Assembly (NCBI RefSeq): GCF_001422885.1
Contig: NZ_LMMZ01000023.1
Coordinates: 394,617 to 458,616, forward strand
From: Methylobacterium sp. Leaf104
Lineage (GTDB): Bacteria; Pseudomonadota; Alphaproteobacteria; Rhizobiales; Beijerinckiaceae
Length of the DNA: 64,000 nt
Direction of reading: 5' to 3'
Each line of letters starts with the position of its first letter. The first letter of the stretch is position 1. Positions 24,209-33,062 of this stretch are shown one piece after another. The notes under the pieces were generated by a model. The model did no database searches. It saw only the letters and a program-made list of their open reading frames with translations, and had not been told where the DNA came from. The position numbers and the translations under genes are program-made.

Positions 24209-25852
24209 TCAGTCCTGATCCAGGACGCTGTCCTCGCGGGAGGAGGCCTCCACCAGATCCCTCTCGCGCGCCTCCTCGGCCTCGGCCTCCGCGAGGATCC
24301 GGTCGGCCGCCTCGACCCCGCCGGCCCACGTCTCCGCCCCGACCTTCTCCTTGAACCCAAGGGCGACGTCCCGGGCGGCCGCCTTCGCCGCGCGCCTGGC
24401 CCGGACCTCGGGACGCATCCCGAACATCGAGGTGGTGACGGTGTCCTTGTCGATGACCTTGGCGTCGATGGCCTTGATCAGGGCGGAGATCTCCTGCGCC
24501 TGGCGGGTGATCTGCATGGCAGGCCACTGCCACTCGCACCGATAGGCCTCCCACAGGGGGCGGCCCGGCGGCGGGGTCCACAGGCCCAGCGCGACGACCT
24601 GGTCGATGAAGGCGATGCGGGCCGGGTTGAGCACCTGGTGCTCCATGCGGGCGTGCTCGATGTCCGCCTTCCGACGCAGCGAGATGCCGGCGAAGCTCAT
24701 CGCCCGCTCGGTGATGCTCTCGTAATCGCCGGTCACCTCGTGCACCGGGGTGCCCATGCCGGCGCAGATGTAGAGCAGGTTGATCCGGACCGTGGGCTGG
24801 AAGTTGGCGTTCGCCGGAGGGGCGATCATCTTCGCCTTGAGGCCCCTGGGCGGCCGCGCGATCAGGCCGGGCGACAGGCGCATCGACCTGATGAAGGCCT
24901 GCTTGTCCGCCTCCGTGGGCTCCTCCTCGGAGCTCTGCGCATCGATGTCCTCCTCGAACATAATGGAGAGGCATTGCGCATTCAGGGCGACGCGGGTGTT
25001 GGCGTCCTCCAGGTCGCTGTTCTTGAGCGAGCGCAGGATGCCGGCCGCGAGGGGGACCTCGGGCCTGACGGCGCCGGTCTCGCTGGGCACGTGGAGATGG
25101 TAGAACTCGTCCGCCGGGACCCGAGTCTGCGTGAGGGGCGCGTTGAACCCGAAACCGGAATTGTCCCGGGGATGGCGCCGGTATGGCCAGTACGCGGCCC
25201 GTGCCCCGATGCCGTCGAGCTCGACGCCCTGCACGAACTGGTTGCCGGGCGCGATGCCTTCACCCGCCCCGGGGGAGAGCGTGTTGCTCGTCGTCAGGTA
25301 CTGGCTCGAAAGGCTCTGGAACTGGAGCGGCACCAGAAGCCCGCGCTCCGGCACGAACGTGCCATCCCGGAGGCGCTTGACCTTCCGTGCCCGCTTCCGG
25401 GCGAATGCCTCGCCGTCCAGCGTGTAGTCGCGGTAAAGGTCGTCCCGGAGCCACCCCCCAAGGTCCTGCACGCCGCGGGCGTCGAACTGGGACGAGGCCG
25501 CGCACCACAGGTCGTCGAGCTCGGGGAACTTGGATACCGGGATGGGCCCGGTCGAGATCATCAACTCGCCCGTCTTCTGGACGAGGGACCTGACCCAGTT
25601 GTCGTTCCGGTACTGATGGCGCACCAGGCGTTGCGAGGGTCGGAAGAAGCGGATCGCGTCGAAGGGCCCGAGGTCCGCGACCTGGGGGACGTTGCCCCGC
25701 TGGGAGGCCGCAAGGTACGGCGGGAGGATGCGGCCGCCACCCATGGAGAAGCCCTCGCCCCGGCTGGCGTCGGGCGCGGTGACGGTGGCGAATGCCCCCC
25801 GGAGCGCGTGGGCCGCGCGGGCGATGAGGCCCGGGTTCTGGGACGCGGCCAT
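24209..25852 (-). CDS. Portal protein, lambda gpB family
   Basis: 547 residues from ATG 25852 (MAASQNPGLIARAAHALRG). Typical portal sequence: WVRSLVQKTGELMISTG, a central YHLHVPSETGAVRPEVPLAAGIL loop region, the conserved MGTPVHEVTGDYESITERAMSF segment and a late W-rich region (WEAYRCEWQWPAMQ). It forms the dodecameric portal at one capsid vertex, through which DNA enters and leaves. Flanked by gpW-like and protease genes, as in lambda. The C-terminal 80 residues are charged and helical. Confidence 0.9.
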   Translation of the reverse strand: MAASQNPGLIARAAHALRGAFATVTAPDASRGEGFSMGGGRILPPYLAASQRGNVPQVADLGPFDAIRFFRPSQRLVRHQYRNDNWVRSLVQKTGELMISTGPIPVSKFPELDDLWCAASSQFDARGVQDLGGWLRDDLYRDYTLDGEAFARKRARKVKRLRDGTFVPERGLLVPLQFQSLSSQYLTTSNTLSPGAGEGIAPGNQFVQGVELDGIGARAAYWPYRRHPRDNSGFGFNAPLTQTRVPADEFYHLHVPSETGAVRPEVPLAAGILRSLKNSDLEDANTRVALNAQCLSIMFEEDIDAQSSEEEPTEADKQAFIRSMRLSPGLIARPPRGLKAKMIAPPANANFQPTVRINLLYICAGMGTPVHEVTGDYESITERAMSFAGISLRRKADIEHARMEHQVLNPARIAFIDQVVALGLWTPPPGRPLWEAYRCEWQWPAMQITRQAQEISALIKAIDAKVIDKDTVTTSMFGMRPEVRARRAAKAAARDVALGFKEKVGAETWAGGVEAADRILAEAEAEEARERDLVEASSREDSVLDQD

Positions 25853-25853
25853 G

Positions 25854-26144
25854 TCAGTATCCCGAGTCGTAGTCGACGGCGAAGTACCGCATCGTCGTCT
25901 GGATGGTCCGGTTCCTCTTGGGAGGGGCCACCGGCCGCGGCAGGCCACGGAGCTCGTGGAGCCGGCACCGCATCTGCCAGATGTCGTACTCGGCCTCGTC
26001 CCGATCCCCGAAGACGGCGCCGCCGCCGGGGCCGGTGATCTGGCGGGCGTTGGTCCCCAGTTGCCCCTGGATGTGTGCGATGCCGGCGACGCACTGCGCC
26101 TCGGTGTACTCCGCGTACGTGTTCCAGGTCGCCACTGCGCTCAC
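25854..26144 (-). CDS. gpW-like head-tail joining protein
   Basis: 96 residues, overlapping the terminase stop by 4 bases (ATGA) and ending one base before the portal start. It has a short helical N-terminus (TWNTYAEYTEAQCVAGIAHI) and a C-terminal segment ending MRYFAVDYDSGY. The position between large terminase and portal is that of lambda W, which plugs the DNA-filled head. Sequence identity to gpW is not obvious, so gene order carries the call. Confidence 0.6.
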   Translation of the reverse strand: MSAVATWNTYAEYTEAQCVAGIAHIQGQLGTNARQITGPGGGAVFGDRDEAEYDIWQMRCRLHELRGLPRPVAPPKRNRTIQTTMRYFAVDYDSGY

Positions 26145-28450
26145 CCATCGGCCTCGGCATAGACGACGTCGTATCGTCCGGACGCCCGCGCCGGGGCCTC
26201 TACGGCAACGGGGGCTGCCCCTCGCGGCCGGTCCCCGGACAGGCGCCTGACACCCGAGAGGGCGCGGGGCGCCACAGCCGGGGCGGGCGCGGGACGGGGC
26301 TCACTGCCAGCACGGTTCCCGCTGGGCCGTGGCCCGTGCAAGGCCACGGGGGCGGCGCGCGGCATGTCCGCCTTTGCGGACGATGGGCGCTCCGGCGGGG
26401 ATTCCGGTTTGCGGTTGGGGCGCATCGCTCTCACGTCCTCATCCAGGCCGATGGCCTTCCTTGTCACGGCGCTCTTCCTCCACTGGTACCGCATGGCCGC
26501 GATGGCCATGACCACGCAGTCGAGCGCCTCGTTGGGATGGTGCTCGAACTCCTTCATCCACTTGGACAGGCCCGGCCGCTTCTCGTCGAAGACCAGGGTC
26601 TCGGCCGTGAGCTGGCGGAAGAAATCCGTGCCCTCAAGCGAGCGGGCGAAGTGGAACGAGAACGGCTGCCCGGGCTCGATGCCGAGGCACATGTCCACGT
26701 AGTCCTTGATCCCCTGGGTGCCGATCAGGTTGAGCTTGGTCGCGCCTCTGGCGACGGTCGCGGATCCCTGGATGGCCTCGGCCCGCTTGCCGACGTACCC
26801 CCAGGTCTCGGACCTGCCCTTCATGGCGAGGAACCGCCGGCGCCTGCTCTCGGGGTGGGCGACCATCGCCATGCCCCGCTCCTGCTCGTCGGACACGTCG
26901 ATGCCCACGCGCTGGATCTTGAGGAGGCTACCGTCCGGGCGCCGCCACGGCTCGTCCACCATGTCCCATAGCTGCCGGGCGGCGTCGGGCCCGAACGGCA
27001 CTAGGCGCTCCCAGTCCTCGGTCACCACGCCTTCGTCGTCCACGTGCATGGTGGGCACCCGGTCGAGGATGCGGCGGTCGAGGACCCACTTCTCCTCGTT
27101 CTTCCCCACGCCGACGAGCACCGCCTCGTGGCGAGGCAGGGTTCCGAACCGCTCCGAGCCGGTCTGCTTGTCGACCCCCCAGTACCCCTCCAGGACCTGC
27201 TGCGGGCACGGAGCCTCCCAGTCCTCGCACCGCGCCTCCAGCCCCTCCGGATCCCGCTTCCCCTCGACGTCCGGGACGTAGGGGATGCCGAGCCAAAGGT
27301 TGACGTAGTCCTGCCGCTGGGTCGGGTCGACGATGGTGGACAGGTACTTGCGGACGATGTGGATCCATCGAGTCTCGGGGTCCTTCGAGTGGATCGCCCA
27401 CGTCTCGAAACCGATCAGGCCTGGCTCGTCCGGGCGCCGGGTCGGGGTGAAGGCGCCGGCCTCCATGGTCTCGTCGCGGTCGGCCTCGACAAGCCACTTG
27501 CGGCAGGCGGGGTTAGCGCACTCGTACCCGATCTCTCCGACCTCGCGGAACGTCTCGTCCTCCCCCGTCTCGGGGTTCCGGACCACGACGTCGACGCACC
27601 GGAACTTGAGGCCGGGCCCGGCGATCTCGGTCTTCGCCCCCGCCTCGGACACGTTCCGGTGGAACTCCTGCACGTGGCCGCAACATGCGAACGGCATCTT
27701 GAGGACGCGCTTGTCGGACTTGGCGTGCTCGACGGCGATGACGCTCTCGGGCACCGTGGGGGTGCCGCCGAGGTAGAGCTTGGACCCGACGTACTCGGAC
27801 GCACGGCGCCCGGCGAGGCCGACCTTGTTGCCCTCCTTGCCCTTGCCGGTGGCGAAGAACACGGGGTCGCCCGCCTCGTCGATGGAGACGATGAAGCCGC
27901 GGATCGCCTTGAACGCGCCGTCGGTCTGGACGCCACGCTGCTGGAACACGGCCCCGTTGCGCAGGTAGCGGTCCGTCCACGCGTCCTGCACCCCCGAACG
28001 GCTGTCCGGGCGCAGGACGCTCGTCAACGCCGTCGAGGCCTGGAGGATGGGGTAGAGGCGGTCGTCGTGCCACTTCTGGGCATCGCCGTCTGACCGCTCG
28101 TAGAAGATCGTGTCGTAGCCTTCCCAGGCCCCGTAGTAGATATGGATGAGGGCGAGGAGGGTGGACGACCCGGCACGGGGCGGCTTGAGCCACGAGATGC
28201 GGCGCGCCCCTTCCTCCTGGAATGCGCCGGCGACGGAACGCTGGACGATGTCGAGCTCGACCGGACCCGGCCGGGGCCCGGTCGGGATGACCAGGTTGTC
28301 CTCGATCCAGTCGGCGATGGGCGTCGGTTCGTTCGGGATCAGGGCCTGGGACCCACGCTCCATCCCGTCGAACAGGGCCTCGATGCCCGGGGCCGTCAGG
28401 TCCCTCAGGACCTCCAGGTCGTAATCGTCGAATACGTCCCTATGGCGCAT
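26141..28450 (-). CDS. Terminase large subunit, lambda gpA family
   Basis: 769 residues. The N-terminal ATPase carries a divergent phosphate loop (SWLKPPRAGSSTLLAL) and a Walker-B-like strand GFIVSIDEAGDP. A zinc-like four-cysteine region follows (FACCGHVQEF and YECANPACRKW). The nuclease part includes IQRVGIDVSDEQERGMAM and late acidic residues near HPNEALDCVVMAIAAM, characteristic of the gpA family. It cuts concatemers and drives DNA packaging with the portal. The C-terminal 90 residues are a proline/alanine tail containing an in-frame copy of the hairpin repeat (read VALHGPR). Terminase small subunit lies directly upstream. Confidence 0.9.
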   Translation of the reverse strand: MRHRDVFDDYDLEVLRDLTAPGIEALFDGMERGSQALIPNEPTPIADWIEDNLVIPTGPRPGPVELDIVQRSVAGAFQEEGARRISWLKPPRAGSSTLLALIHIYYGAWEGYDTIFYERSDGDAQKWHDDRLYPILQASTALTSVLRPDSRSGVQDAWTDRYLRNGAVFQQRGVQTDGAFKAIRGFIVSIDEAGDPVFFATGKGKEGNKVGLAGRRASEYVGSKLYLGGTPTVPESVIAVEHAKSDKRVLKMPFACCGHVQEFHRNVSEAGAKTEIAGPGLKFRCVDVVVRNPETGEDETFREVGEIGYECANPACRKWLVEADRDETMEAGAFTPTRRPDEPGLIGFETWAIHSKDPETRWIHIVRKYLSTIVDPTQRQDYVNLWLGIPYVPDVEGKRDPEGLEARCEDWEAPCPQQVLEGYWGVDKQTGSERFGTLPRHEAVLVGVGKNEEKWVLDRRILDRVPTMHVDDEGVVTEDWERLVPFGPDAARQLWDMVDEPWRRPDGSLLKIQRVGIDVSDEQERGMAMVAHPESRRRRFLAMKGRSETWGYVGKRAEAIQGSATVARGATKLNLIGTQGIKDYVDMCLGIEPGQPFSFHFARSLEGTDFFRQLTAETLVFDEKRPGLSKWMKEFEHHPNEALDCVVMAIAAMRYQWRKSAVTRKAIGLDEDVRAMRPNRKPESPPERPSSAKADMPRAAPVALHGPRPSGNRAGSEPRPAPAPAVAPRALSGVRRLSGDRPRGAAPVAVEAPARASGRYDVVYAEADG
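26328..26348 (-). repeat. Hairpin repeat copy 4, inside the terminase gene
   Basis: CGTGGCC-CGTGCAA-GGCCACG, extended by one pair on each side. It is read in frame in the dispensable-looking C-terminal tail of the large terminase, giving VALHGPR. The next block of that tail contains another perfect hairpin, GTCCGC-CTTT-GCGGAC (26366-26381). Same sense orientation as the other copies. Confidence 0.7.
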
Positions 28451-29033
28451 CGCGGATGACCTTGGCCTCGGCCTTCTGCGCCTCCGCCAGGGCCGCCCGG
28501 CAGGTCTTCTCGGCCTGCGCGTACCACCGCCTGACCTTGTCGTCCGGAAAGCCGGCCATGTCCCGGAAGATGCGGCCGGGGATCGACATGACGGTCTGGC
28601 GAATGACGCCGTTGGCGCGCTCCCTGGCGGCCTCGATGACGTCCACGGGGGCGACGGCCCCGATCACCTTAGCGGTCATGGCGAAATCGCGCTTGGCCCG
28701 GATGATCTTGACCGGGTCCTTGATCCCCATCCAGGTATGCCCCTCGGGGACGGGCGCGTTCACCAGGGCCTCCGCCGCGGCGAGCTTCTCGCGCCACTCC
28801 ACGAACCGCCGGACGTTGACCTGGAACCCCACCCCCCGGGCGCCGGTGCGCTCCGTCGGCATGCCCTTCTTCAGGGCCCATTCCGAGAGCGTCCCCCGGT
28901 CGAACCCGGTCAGCCTCTCAAGCTCCACCAGGTTGACGACGGCCCCGCGATCCGACGCGGTGTCCGCATTTGCGGACGGTCCGGAATCTGGAGCGAACGG
29001 ATCGGGCGAAATGCTGGGTCCGGTTTCGCGCAT
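28440..29033 (-). CDS. Terminase small subunit, Nu1-like
   Basis: 197 residues. It has an N-terminal HTH of the Nu1 type (VNLVELERLTGFDRGTLSEW), then a wing-like region (ERTGARGVGFQVNVRRFVEW) and a helical assembly domain (IIRAKRDFAMTAKVIGAVA). Nu1 proteins recognise cos and load the large subunit. It overlaps the large terminase start by 11 bases. The N-terminal ~30 residues are low complexity and contain the GTCCGC-ATTT-GCGGAC hairpin (28962-28977). Confidence 0.8.
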   Translation of the reverse strand: MRETGPSISPDPFAPDSGPSANADTASDRGAVVNLVELERLTGFDRGTLSEWALKKGMPTERTGARGVGFQVNVRRFVEWREKLAAAEALVNAPVPEGHTWMGIKDPVKIIRAKRDFAMTAKVIGAVAPVDVIEAARERANGVIRQTVMSIPGRIFRDMAGFPDDKVRRWYAQAEKTCRAALAEAQKAEAKVIRDAP

Positions 29034-29104
29034 GAGTGCCTCGATCCCGCATTCCCGGGAGCGGTTCCCTCTTGGATGTCAGAGACTTCGCCGCGATCCG
29101 AATG

Positions 29105-29152
29105 GGGAATGCGGCATGTGATTTGAAAATTTCACAAGTGTTGAACGTCCGG
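29105..29152 (-). promoter_or_regulatory. AT-rich candidate promoter of the structural operon
   Basis: A short AT-rich island (minus strand TTGTGAAATTTTCAAATCAC) stands out in a GC-rich region, about 75 bases upstream of the small terminase. It contains TGTGA and TCACA ten bases apart (29117-29136). The rest of the gap 29034-29320 holds a hairpin repeat copy and two 11-bp units; no gene is seen. Start site not determinable from sequence. Confidence 0.4.
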
Positions 29153-29259
29153 GGGCGAATGCCTCCCCGCACGTCTCCTTTGGCCCGTGGGGACCCCGTC
29201 GACCCCATGCCAGCGTGCGCGGGGTCGGGATCCGATGCGGTGGAGCGTCGACGGCATGG

Positions 29260-29280
29260 CGTGGCCCGTGCAAGGCCACG
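29260..29280 (-). repeat. Hairpin repeat copy 5
   Basis: CGTGGCC-CGTGCAA-GGCCACG, extended by a G-C pair on each side. It lies between the gene 29321-30169 and the terminase operon, in sense orientation for leftward transcription. Confidence 0.7.
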
Positions 29281-29288
29281 CGGACGGG

Positions 29289-29310
29289 TTGCGTGGGCCG
29301 CAAATGGGCC
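29289..29310. repeat. Two 11-bp units of the GGNCC family
   Basis: TTGCGTGGGCC followed by GCAAATGGGCC. The second is identical to a unit of array 4644-4752. It is an isolated short copy of the array repeat, just upstream of the terminase operon and beside a hairpin repeat copy. Confidence 0.5.
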
Positions 29311-29320
29311 GTGGAACCGG

Positions 29321-30169
29321 TCACCCGCCCCCTGAACGCCAGCCCCGATGCCGGAGGTTCTCCGCGAGCTCGCCCGCCATCAGGTCCGCGACCCCCCTCT
29401 GGGCCTGAGACACGGCGTCCTCGAACGGTCTCTGCATCACCGGCCGGTACTCCGCCCGGGGGATCTCCACCATCAAAATCCTGGGGCGACCGAGGTTGAC
29501 CACCTTCGGCAAGGCCTTGACCTTGCCCTTGGCGTTGATGAACCTCGACTTGGCGTTGCCGTACTCGTCCGCCTGTGCACGAACCCTGGGCGGCCGGGCG
29601 ATGTAGCCCATGAGACGGGACCCACCCACCTTCACCTCGCCCCTGTAGACCCCCCAGCGCCCTGCCACGGTCCTCTTGGCGTACTGCCCTTCCGCATTGC
29701 GCGCGAGCCTGGCCATGGTCGCCCCGGGAAGGTCGTGGGAGCGGTTGGGGCGTATCCCCTGCGTCAGGGCCAGGTTCTTCCAGTGCGGCACCAGGATGCG
29801 ATCCTGAGCCAGTCCCACGTCGCCGGGAAACCGCGTGGTCCGGCTGTCGCCCATCGCGTACTTCATGACCACGCTCTGGGGGTCCGCTACGTACGCCTCC
29901 GCCTCGACCCCGTCCCTCAGGGACCGCCCCTTCCCCAGGCTCCGACGGTATTGCCACGCCTGGAGCATCCACGGGGTGGCGTCCTTGAAGACGTCATCGG
30001 TCGCGTCCCGCATATGGACTTTGACCGCTTTTGCGGACTCGTCGACCGTCCACGCGGCCGCCCTCTCGAATTTCCGGTACGAGACCTCGGAGACGTACTG
30101 CTCCTCCCACGACCTGATCGCGCGGGTGAGGTCCTGGACGAACCGGGCGTATGTGGGAGGGGCTGCCAT
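29321..30169 (-). CDS. Hypothetical phage protein, 282 aa, possible minor virion protein
   Basis: 282 residues from ATG 30169. A longer reading to 30211 would translate a degenerate hairpin repeat (TFIGPRHAG) and is rejected. The N-terminal 100 residues are helical with aromatic residues (FVQDLTRAIRSWEEQYVSEV). The C-terminal half is basic and ends SGGG. The overall pattern recalls lambda gpZ-type minor tail proteins, but I cannot confirm this. It stands alone upstream of the terminases, with the hairpin repeat at its 3' end. Confidence 0.45.
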   Translation of the reverse strand: MAAPPTYARFVQDLTRAIRSWEEQYVSEVSYRKFERAAAWTVDESAKAVKVHMRDATDDVFKDATPWMLQAWQYRRSLGKGRSLRDGVEAEAYVADPQSVVMKYAMGDSRTTRFPGDVGLAQDRILVPHWKNLALTQGIRPNRSHDLPGATMARLARNAEGQYAKRTVAGRWGVYRGEVKVGGSRLMGYIARPPRVRAQADEYGNAKSRFINAKGKVKALPKVVNLGRPRILMVEIPRAEYRPVMQRPFEDAVSQAQRGVADLMAGELAENLRHRGWRSGGG

Positions 30170-30191
30170 GGGCGTTTCGTACCCGGCATGG

Positions 30192-30212
30192 CGTGGCCCG
30201 ATGAAGGTCACG
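30192..30212 (-). repeat. Variant hairpin repeat
   Basis: CGTGGCC-CGATGAA-GGTCACG: one G-T pair in the stem, loop TTCATCG in minus sense. It sits just upstream of the gene 29321-30169, in the same orientation as the canonical copies. Confidence 0.5.
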
Positions 30213-30352
30213 CCTACGGCCCTGGGAAGGGCAGGAAGGGGTATCCCGGTAGCCTACGGCCCTGACGCTGCGCGGGCTCTCCCGAGGCTACGCCCTGACC
30301 CCTGGGAGGCTCTCCCGGTGCCTACGGCCTTGACGCTGCGCGAAGGGTCCCG
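30212..30352. repeat. Four imperfect ~35-bp tandem repeats
   Basis: Units begin GCCTACGGCCCTG at 30212, 30252, 30287 (as GGCTACGCCCTG) and 30320 (as GCCTACGGCCTTG), each followed by a CTGCGC or CTGGGA block and TCTCCCG or GTCCCGG. Spacing is 33-40 bases. It is non-coding DNA between the primase terminator and the gene at 30169. Confidence 0.5.
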
Positions 30353-30360
30353 GAAACGAC

Positions 30361-30391
30361 AATGCCCGCCGCGGTTTCCCGGGCGGGCATT
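30361..30391 (-). terminator. Strong hairpin after the primase gene
   Basis: AATGCCCGCC and GGCGGGCATT form a perfect 10-bp stem with an 11-base loop. It lies 56 bases beyond the primase stop at 30447. In minus sense the stem is followed by GTCGTTTCC, a modest T-containing tail. Probable terminator of the leftward replication transcript. Confidence 0.6.
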
Positions 30392-30446
30392 GCTTGGGAC
30401 GATGTGGTGCAAAGTCAGCCAAGTGAGAGTCTCGCGACCTCAGAGG

Positions 30447-32441
30447 CTAGTGTAGGACCCGCGGACGACTGCCACAAGGGGCAGGCCGTGGGTTAGCCAT
30501 GGCGGCCCGGACCTCGGCATTGCGGTAGGGTTGGACGATGTGACGGCACCCGTCCTCGACTTCCCACTGGAGGGTTCTGAGGGCCTCAGCCTGTGCCGCC
30601 TCCAGTTGCTGGACGTCCACCCGATGCCATTCGATGTACTGGCGACTGGAAAGGTCGGCGACGAGGAAATGTTCGGTGAGGAGCGCCAGCCTCGCGGTCC
30701 GTTCCAAGGCCTTCCGGGCCTCCGCTTTCGCTGAGAGCCGGCGGTTCGGGGCCTTGGCGGGGGGCAGGGTCGGGGCGGCAGAGGCAGGCAAGACCACCCC
30801 TAGAGTAGCGTGACGCGGAGTGACCACTTCATCCGTAGACGTATCATCGATGGCGGCAGCCAGGGGGGCGATCTCCGTCTCAGTCACTGGCCCGGTGTAC
30901 TCGATGGAGACGTCGAGCTCGATGATGTCGATGTAGCGCCGTACGGTCGCGCGGGTGATGCCGAGGACCTGGGCGGTCTCGGTGACATTGAGCCCCTCCA
31001 GGGCCATCTTCCAGCAGGTCTGAGCCATGACCTGATCGAGTCTGGCGAGCTCGGCCTTGGTCTGGCAGCCCCGGGCCGCCCGGGCCTTGGCTGCCCGTTC
31101 CGCGGGCGTCATGGGGCGATAGTCGCCCCCGGTCGGCATGAGGCGCACGAGGCCGAGCTCGCGGGCGAGCGCCTGCGTGATGCCGATCTCGTCGATGATG
31201 CGAGCGGTGCTGTAGCCGTAGACCGTGCTCCTCGTGCCGTCGCCCCAAGTGGAGGTCTCGCCCGCCTCGGCCCGACGCAGACGCTTCTCGACGGGACGCA
31301 GGTACGCCCGCAGGTTCGCCTCGGTGAGCTTGTACCCGACGCAGTAAGGGGCGAGTTTGGCGGCCCATTCCTCGGCGTCGCCGCCGGCGCCGGAGTACGC
31401 CCATGCCGAGGCGATGTGGTGCGCGATGCGTCCGCGAATGCGGCCGTCCTTCAGCCCCTGCGGGCCGAGGTGGGCGGCGACCTTCAGGAGCTCGTCCGCG
31501 ATGGCGCCGTAGAACCCTGTGCCGTGGTTCGTCACCCGGGGGGCCTGCTGCGTGCGCCCCTCGGCCGCCGCCTGGGCCGCGAGGGCGGCCCGGTTCGCGT
31601 TGCACTCGGCGAGATACGCCTCCGTCTCCATACGCGAGAACGGCATGACCGCATCAGCGAACACCTCGAAATCCTGGCGCTCGACCTCGGCCCACGAGGA
31701 GGGCCAGACGAGGCGAACCGTTTCGCCGGACTTCTCGTTGCGCGTGCCCGCGAGCCGGTAGACGCGGGGCATGTCCCCAACGGCCATATCGAGGTCCATG
31801 CCATCCCACATGGCCTTCAGGCGGTCTGCCTTGGCCTGCACAGCCTCGTCGCGTGAACCCCGTCCGCTCTTGAGCGAGCCGCCCCAGAAGTGGTGGAGGG
31901 CCCGCTTGACCCGCCGCTGGGCGCTGGCCGGGAGGGGGCGTTCAGGCTGCCAGACACCCCAGATTCCGCGGCCCGAGAACGTAATGTGTGACGGACGCGG
32001 CACGCCGTTCTCGTCGAACCGCGACAGGAGTATGCCGGCGATCTCCTCGGGGGGCATCCCGAAGAACGGAGAGGCCTCGGTGATCTCGCAATCGAACCAC
32101 GCGAAGGCCGAGATCTTCGCGAGGCCCTCGCCCTGGCGGGTGTCGTGAAATCTTTGGAGCGAGACGTGCGTGGCCTCGAAGGTCCTCAGGGCCCGTGGGA
32201 GGTCGCGCGGGCGGACGTCGATGGACTGCTCGAAATTGTACCCCATGAGGGTGACTAGGCCGCGGCTCCGGGCCGGGTGCAGCACGGACAGGTGAGCGAT
32301 CTGGGCAGCCAGGGCGTCACGCTCCACCGAGGCACGCGGATGCGCGCCGGCACCAGCGCCAATCATGTGCGCAGGTGGGAGAGAGGGGGACTGGAGGGAT
32401 TGGGTCTGCACTGATCTCTCGATGGCTGTGCGGGGCACCAC
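30447..32441 (-). CDS. Phage replication initiator with AEP-type primase domain
   Basis: 664 residues. Residues ~110-240 fit archaeo-eukaryotic-type primases of phages and plasmids: AWFDCEI (metal-binding D117, E119), SGRGIWGVW (155-164) and LDMAVGDMPRVYRLAGTRNEKSG (~217-239), the hallmark D-x-x-RVxRLxGTxNxK block. A helical region follows, then a helix-turn-helix (LNVTETAQVLGITRATVRRY, ~480-500) likely to bind the origin. GTG start at 32441 is used; ATG 32366 would remove 25 low-complexity residues. It is the only replication gene seen; no separate helicase is present, so host DnaB is probably recruited. Confidence 0.75.
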   Translation of the reverse strand: MVPRTAIERSVQTQSLQSPSLPPAHMIGAGAGAHPRASVERDALAAQIAHLSVLHPARSRGLVTLMGYNFEQSIDVRPRDLPRALRTFEATHVSLQRFHDTRQGEGLAKISAFAWFDCEITEASPFFGMPPEEIAGILLSRFDENGVPRPSHITFSGRGIWGVWQPERPLPASAQRRVKRALHHFWGGSLKSGRGSRDEAVQAKADRLKAMWDGMDLDMAVGDMPRVYRLAGTRNEKSGETVRLVWPSSWAEVERQDFEVFADAVMPFSRMETEAYLAECNANRAALAAQAAAEGRTQQAPRVTNHGTGFYGAIADELLKVAAHLGPQGLKDGRIRGRIAHHIASAWAYSGAGGDAEEWAAKLAPYCVGYKLTEANLRAYLRPVEKRLRRAEAGETSTWGDGTRSTVYGYSTARIIDEIGITQALARELGLVRLMPTGGDYRPMTPAERAAKARAARGCQTKAELARLDQVMAQTCWKMALEGLNVTETAQVLGITRATVRRYIDIIELDVSIEYTGPVTETEIAPLAAAIDDTSTDEVVTPRHATLGVVLPASAAPTLPPAKAPNRRLSAKAEARKALERTARLALLTEHFLVADLSSRQYIEWHRVDVQQLEAAQAEALRTLQWEVEDGCRHIVQPYRNAEVRAAMANPRPAPCGSRPRVLH

Positions 32442-32700
32442 TCCCGCGAACGAAGACTATGTTAGCCGCGAGGACGACATCCACAAGTCCTCCACGTCAT
32501 TGCATGGGGGCGTACCCTTAACAGGGGCGGCCCCGAAGGTCCCGGAGGCCCGATCCTTCGGGTTTTGGCCCGCTTGGCGACGAATCGGTATGTGCATTCT
32601 CGCCGGTTCCCACGCCCGGGGGAACGACCTGCTCCGGCACCCTGGTGACGCCGGTCCGACGCGGCTTTGCTGAGCTCCTGACCTGTCCAGGAGAGCTCCC
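32442..32700. other. Divergent intergenic region, possible promoters
   Basis: About 260 bases between the leftward primase and the rightward gene at 32701. No gene is supported. The right end carries GTGACG at 32645 and the hairpin CTCCTG/CAGGAG (32675-32693), whose right arm is the Shine-Dalgarno sequence of the gene at 32701. This resembles the elements at 35549, 44437 and 45000. Confidence 0.5.
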
Positions 32701-33036
32701 GTGTCACACGTCTCGTCCCATCGCGCCCGCGTCACCGACCACGCCGTTCGCCGGTTCGCCGAGCGCGTCCTGCACCGCACCGTTCCGGCCGGCCTGACCG
32801 ACCGCCAGGCCGTGGGCGCGCTCCTGGCGCAGGGCGTAGACGTCGCGGACGCGCAGGCGCGCCTGGCGGCCTGGGGAGGCATCGTCCTGGCCGCCAGGCA
32901 GGTCACCGGGACCGTCCTCGTGCCTGAGGAGGGCATGCGCGTGCGCGTGGCCGACGGCGTCGTGGTGACCGTCCTGACGCCTCCGCCGCGTGTCCGTCCC
33001 GCCCGTCACCTCATGGCCATGGAGCGCGCCGCCTGA
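32701..33036 (+). CDS. Small phage protein, 111 aa
   Basis: 111 residues from GTG 32701 with AGGAG eight bases upstream. The start VSSHRARVTDHAVRRFAERV matches a phage family opening (R-x-T-xHAxxRFxERV) whose function is unknown to me. The rest is helical, then a beta-hairpin (GMRVRVADGVVVTVLT). First gene of the rightward lysis block, ending five bases before a hairpin repeat. Confidence 0.55.
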   Translation: MSHVSSHRARVTDHAVRRFAERVLHRTVPAGLTDRQAVGALLAQGVDVADAQARLAAWGGIVLAARQVTGTVLVPEEGMRVRVADGVVVTVLTPPPRVRPARHLMAMERAA

Positions 33037-33041
33037 CGGGG

Positions 33042-33062
33042 CGTGGCCTTGCACGGGCCACG
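33042..33062 (+). repeat. Hairpin repeat copy 6, plus orientation
   Basis: CGTGGCC-TTGCACG-GGCCACG. Here the loop reads TTGCACG on the plus strand, so the element flips together with the direction of transcription. It lies directly after the gene 32701-33036. Confidence 0.75.
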
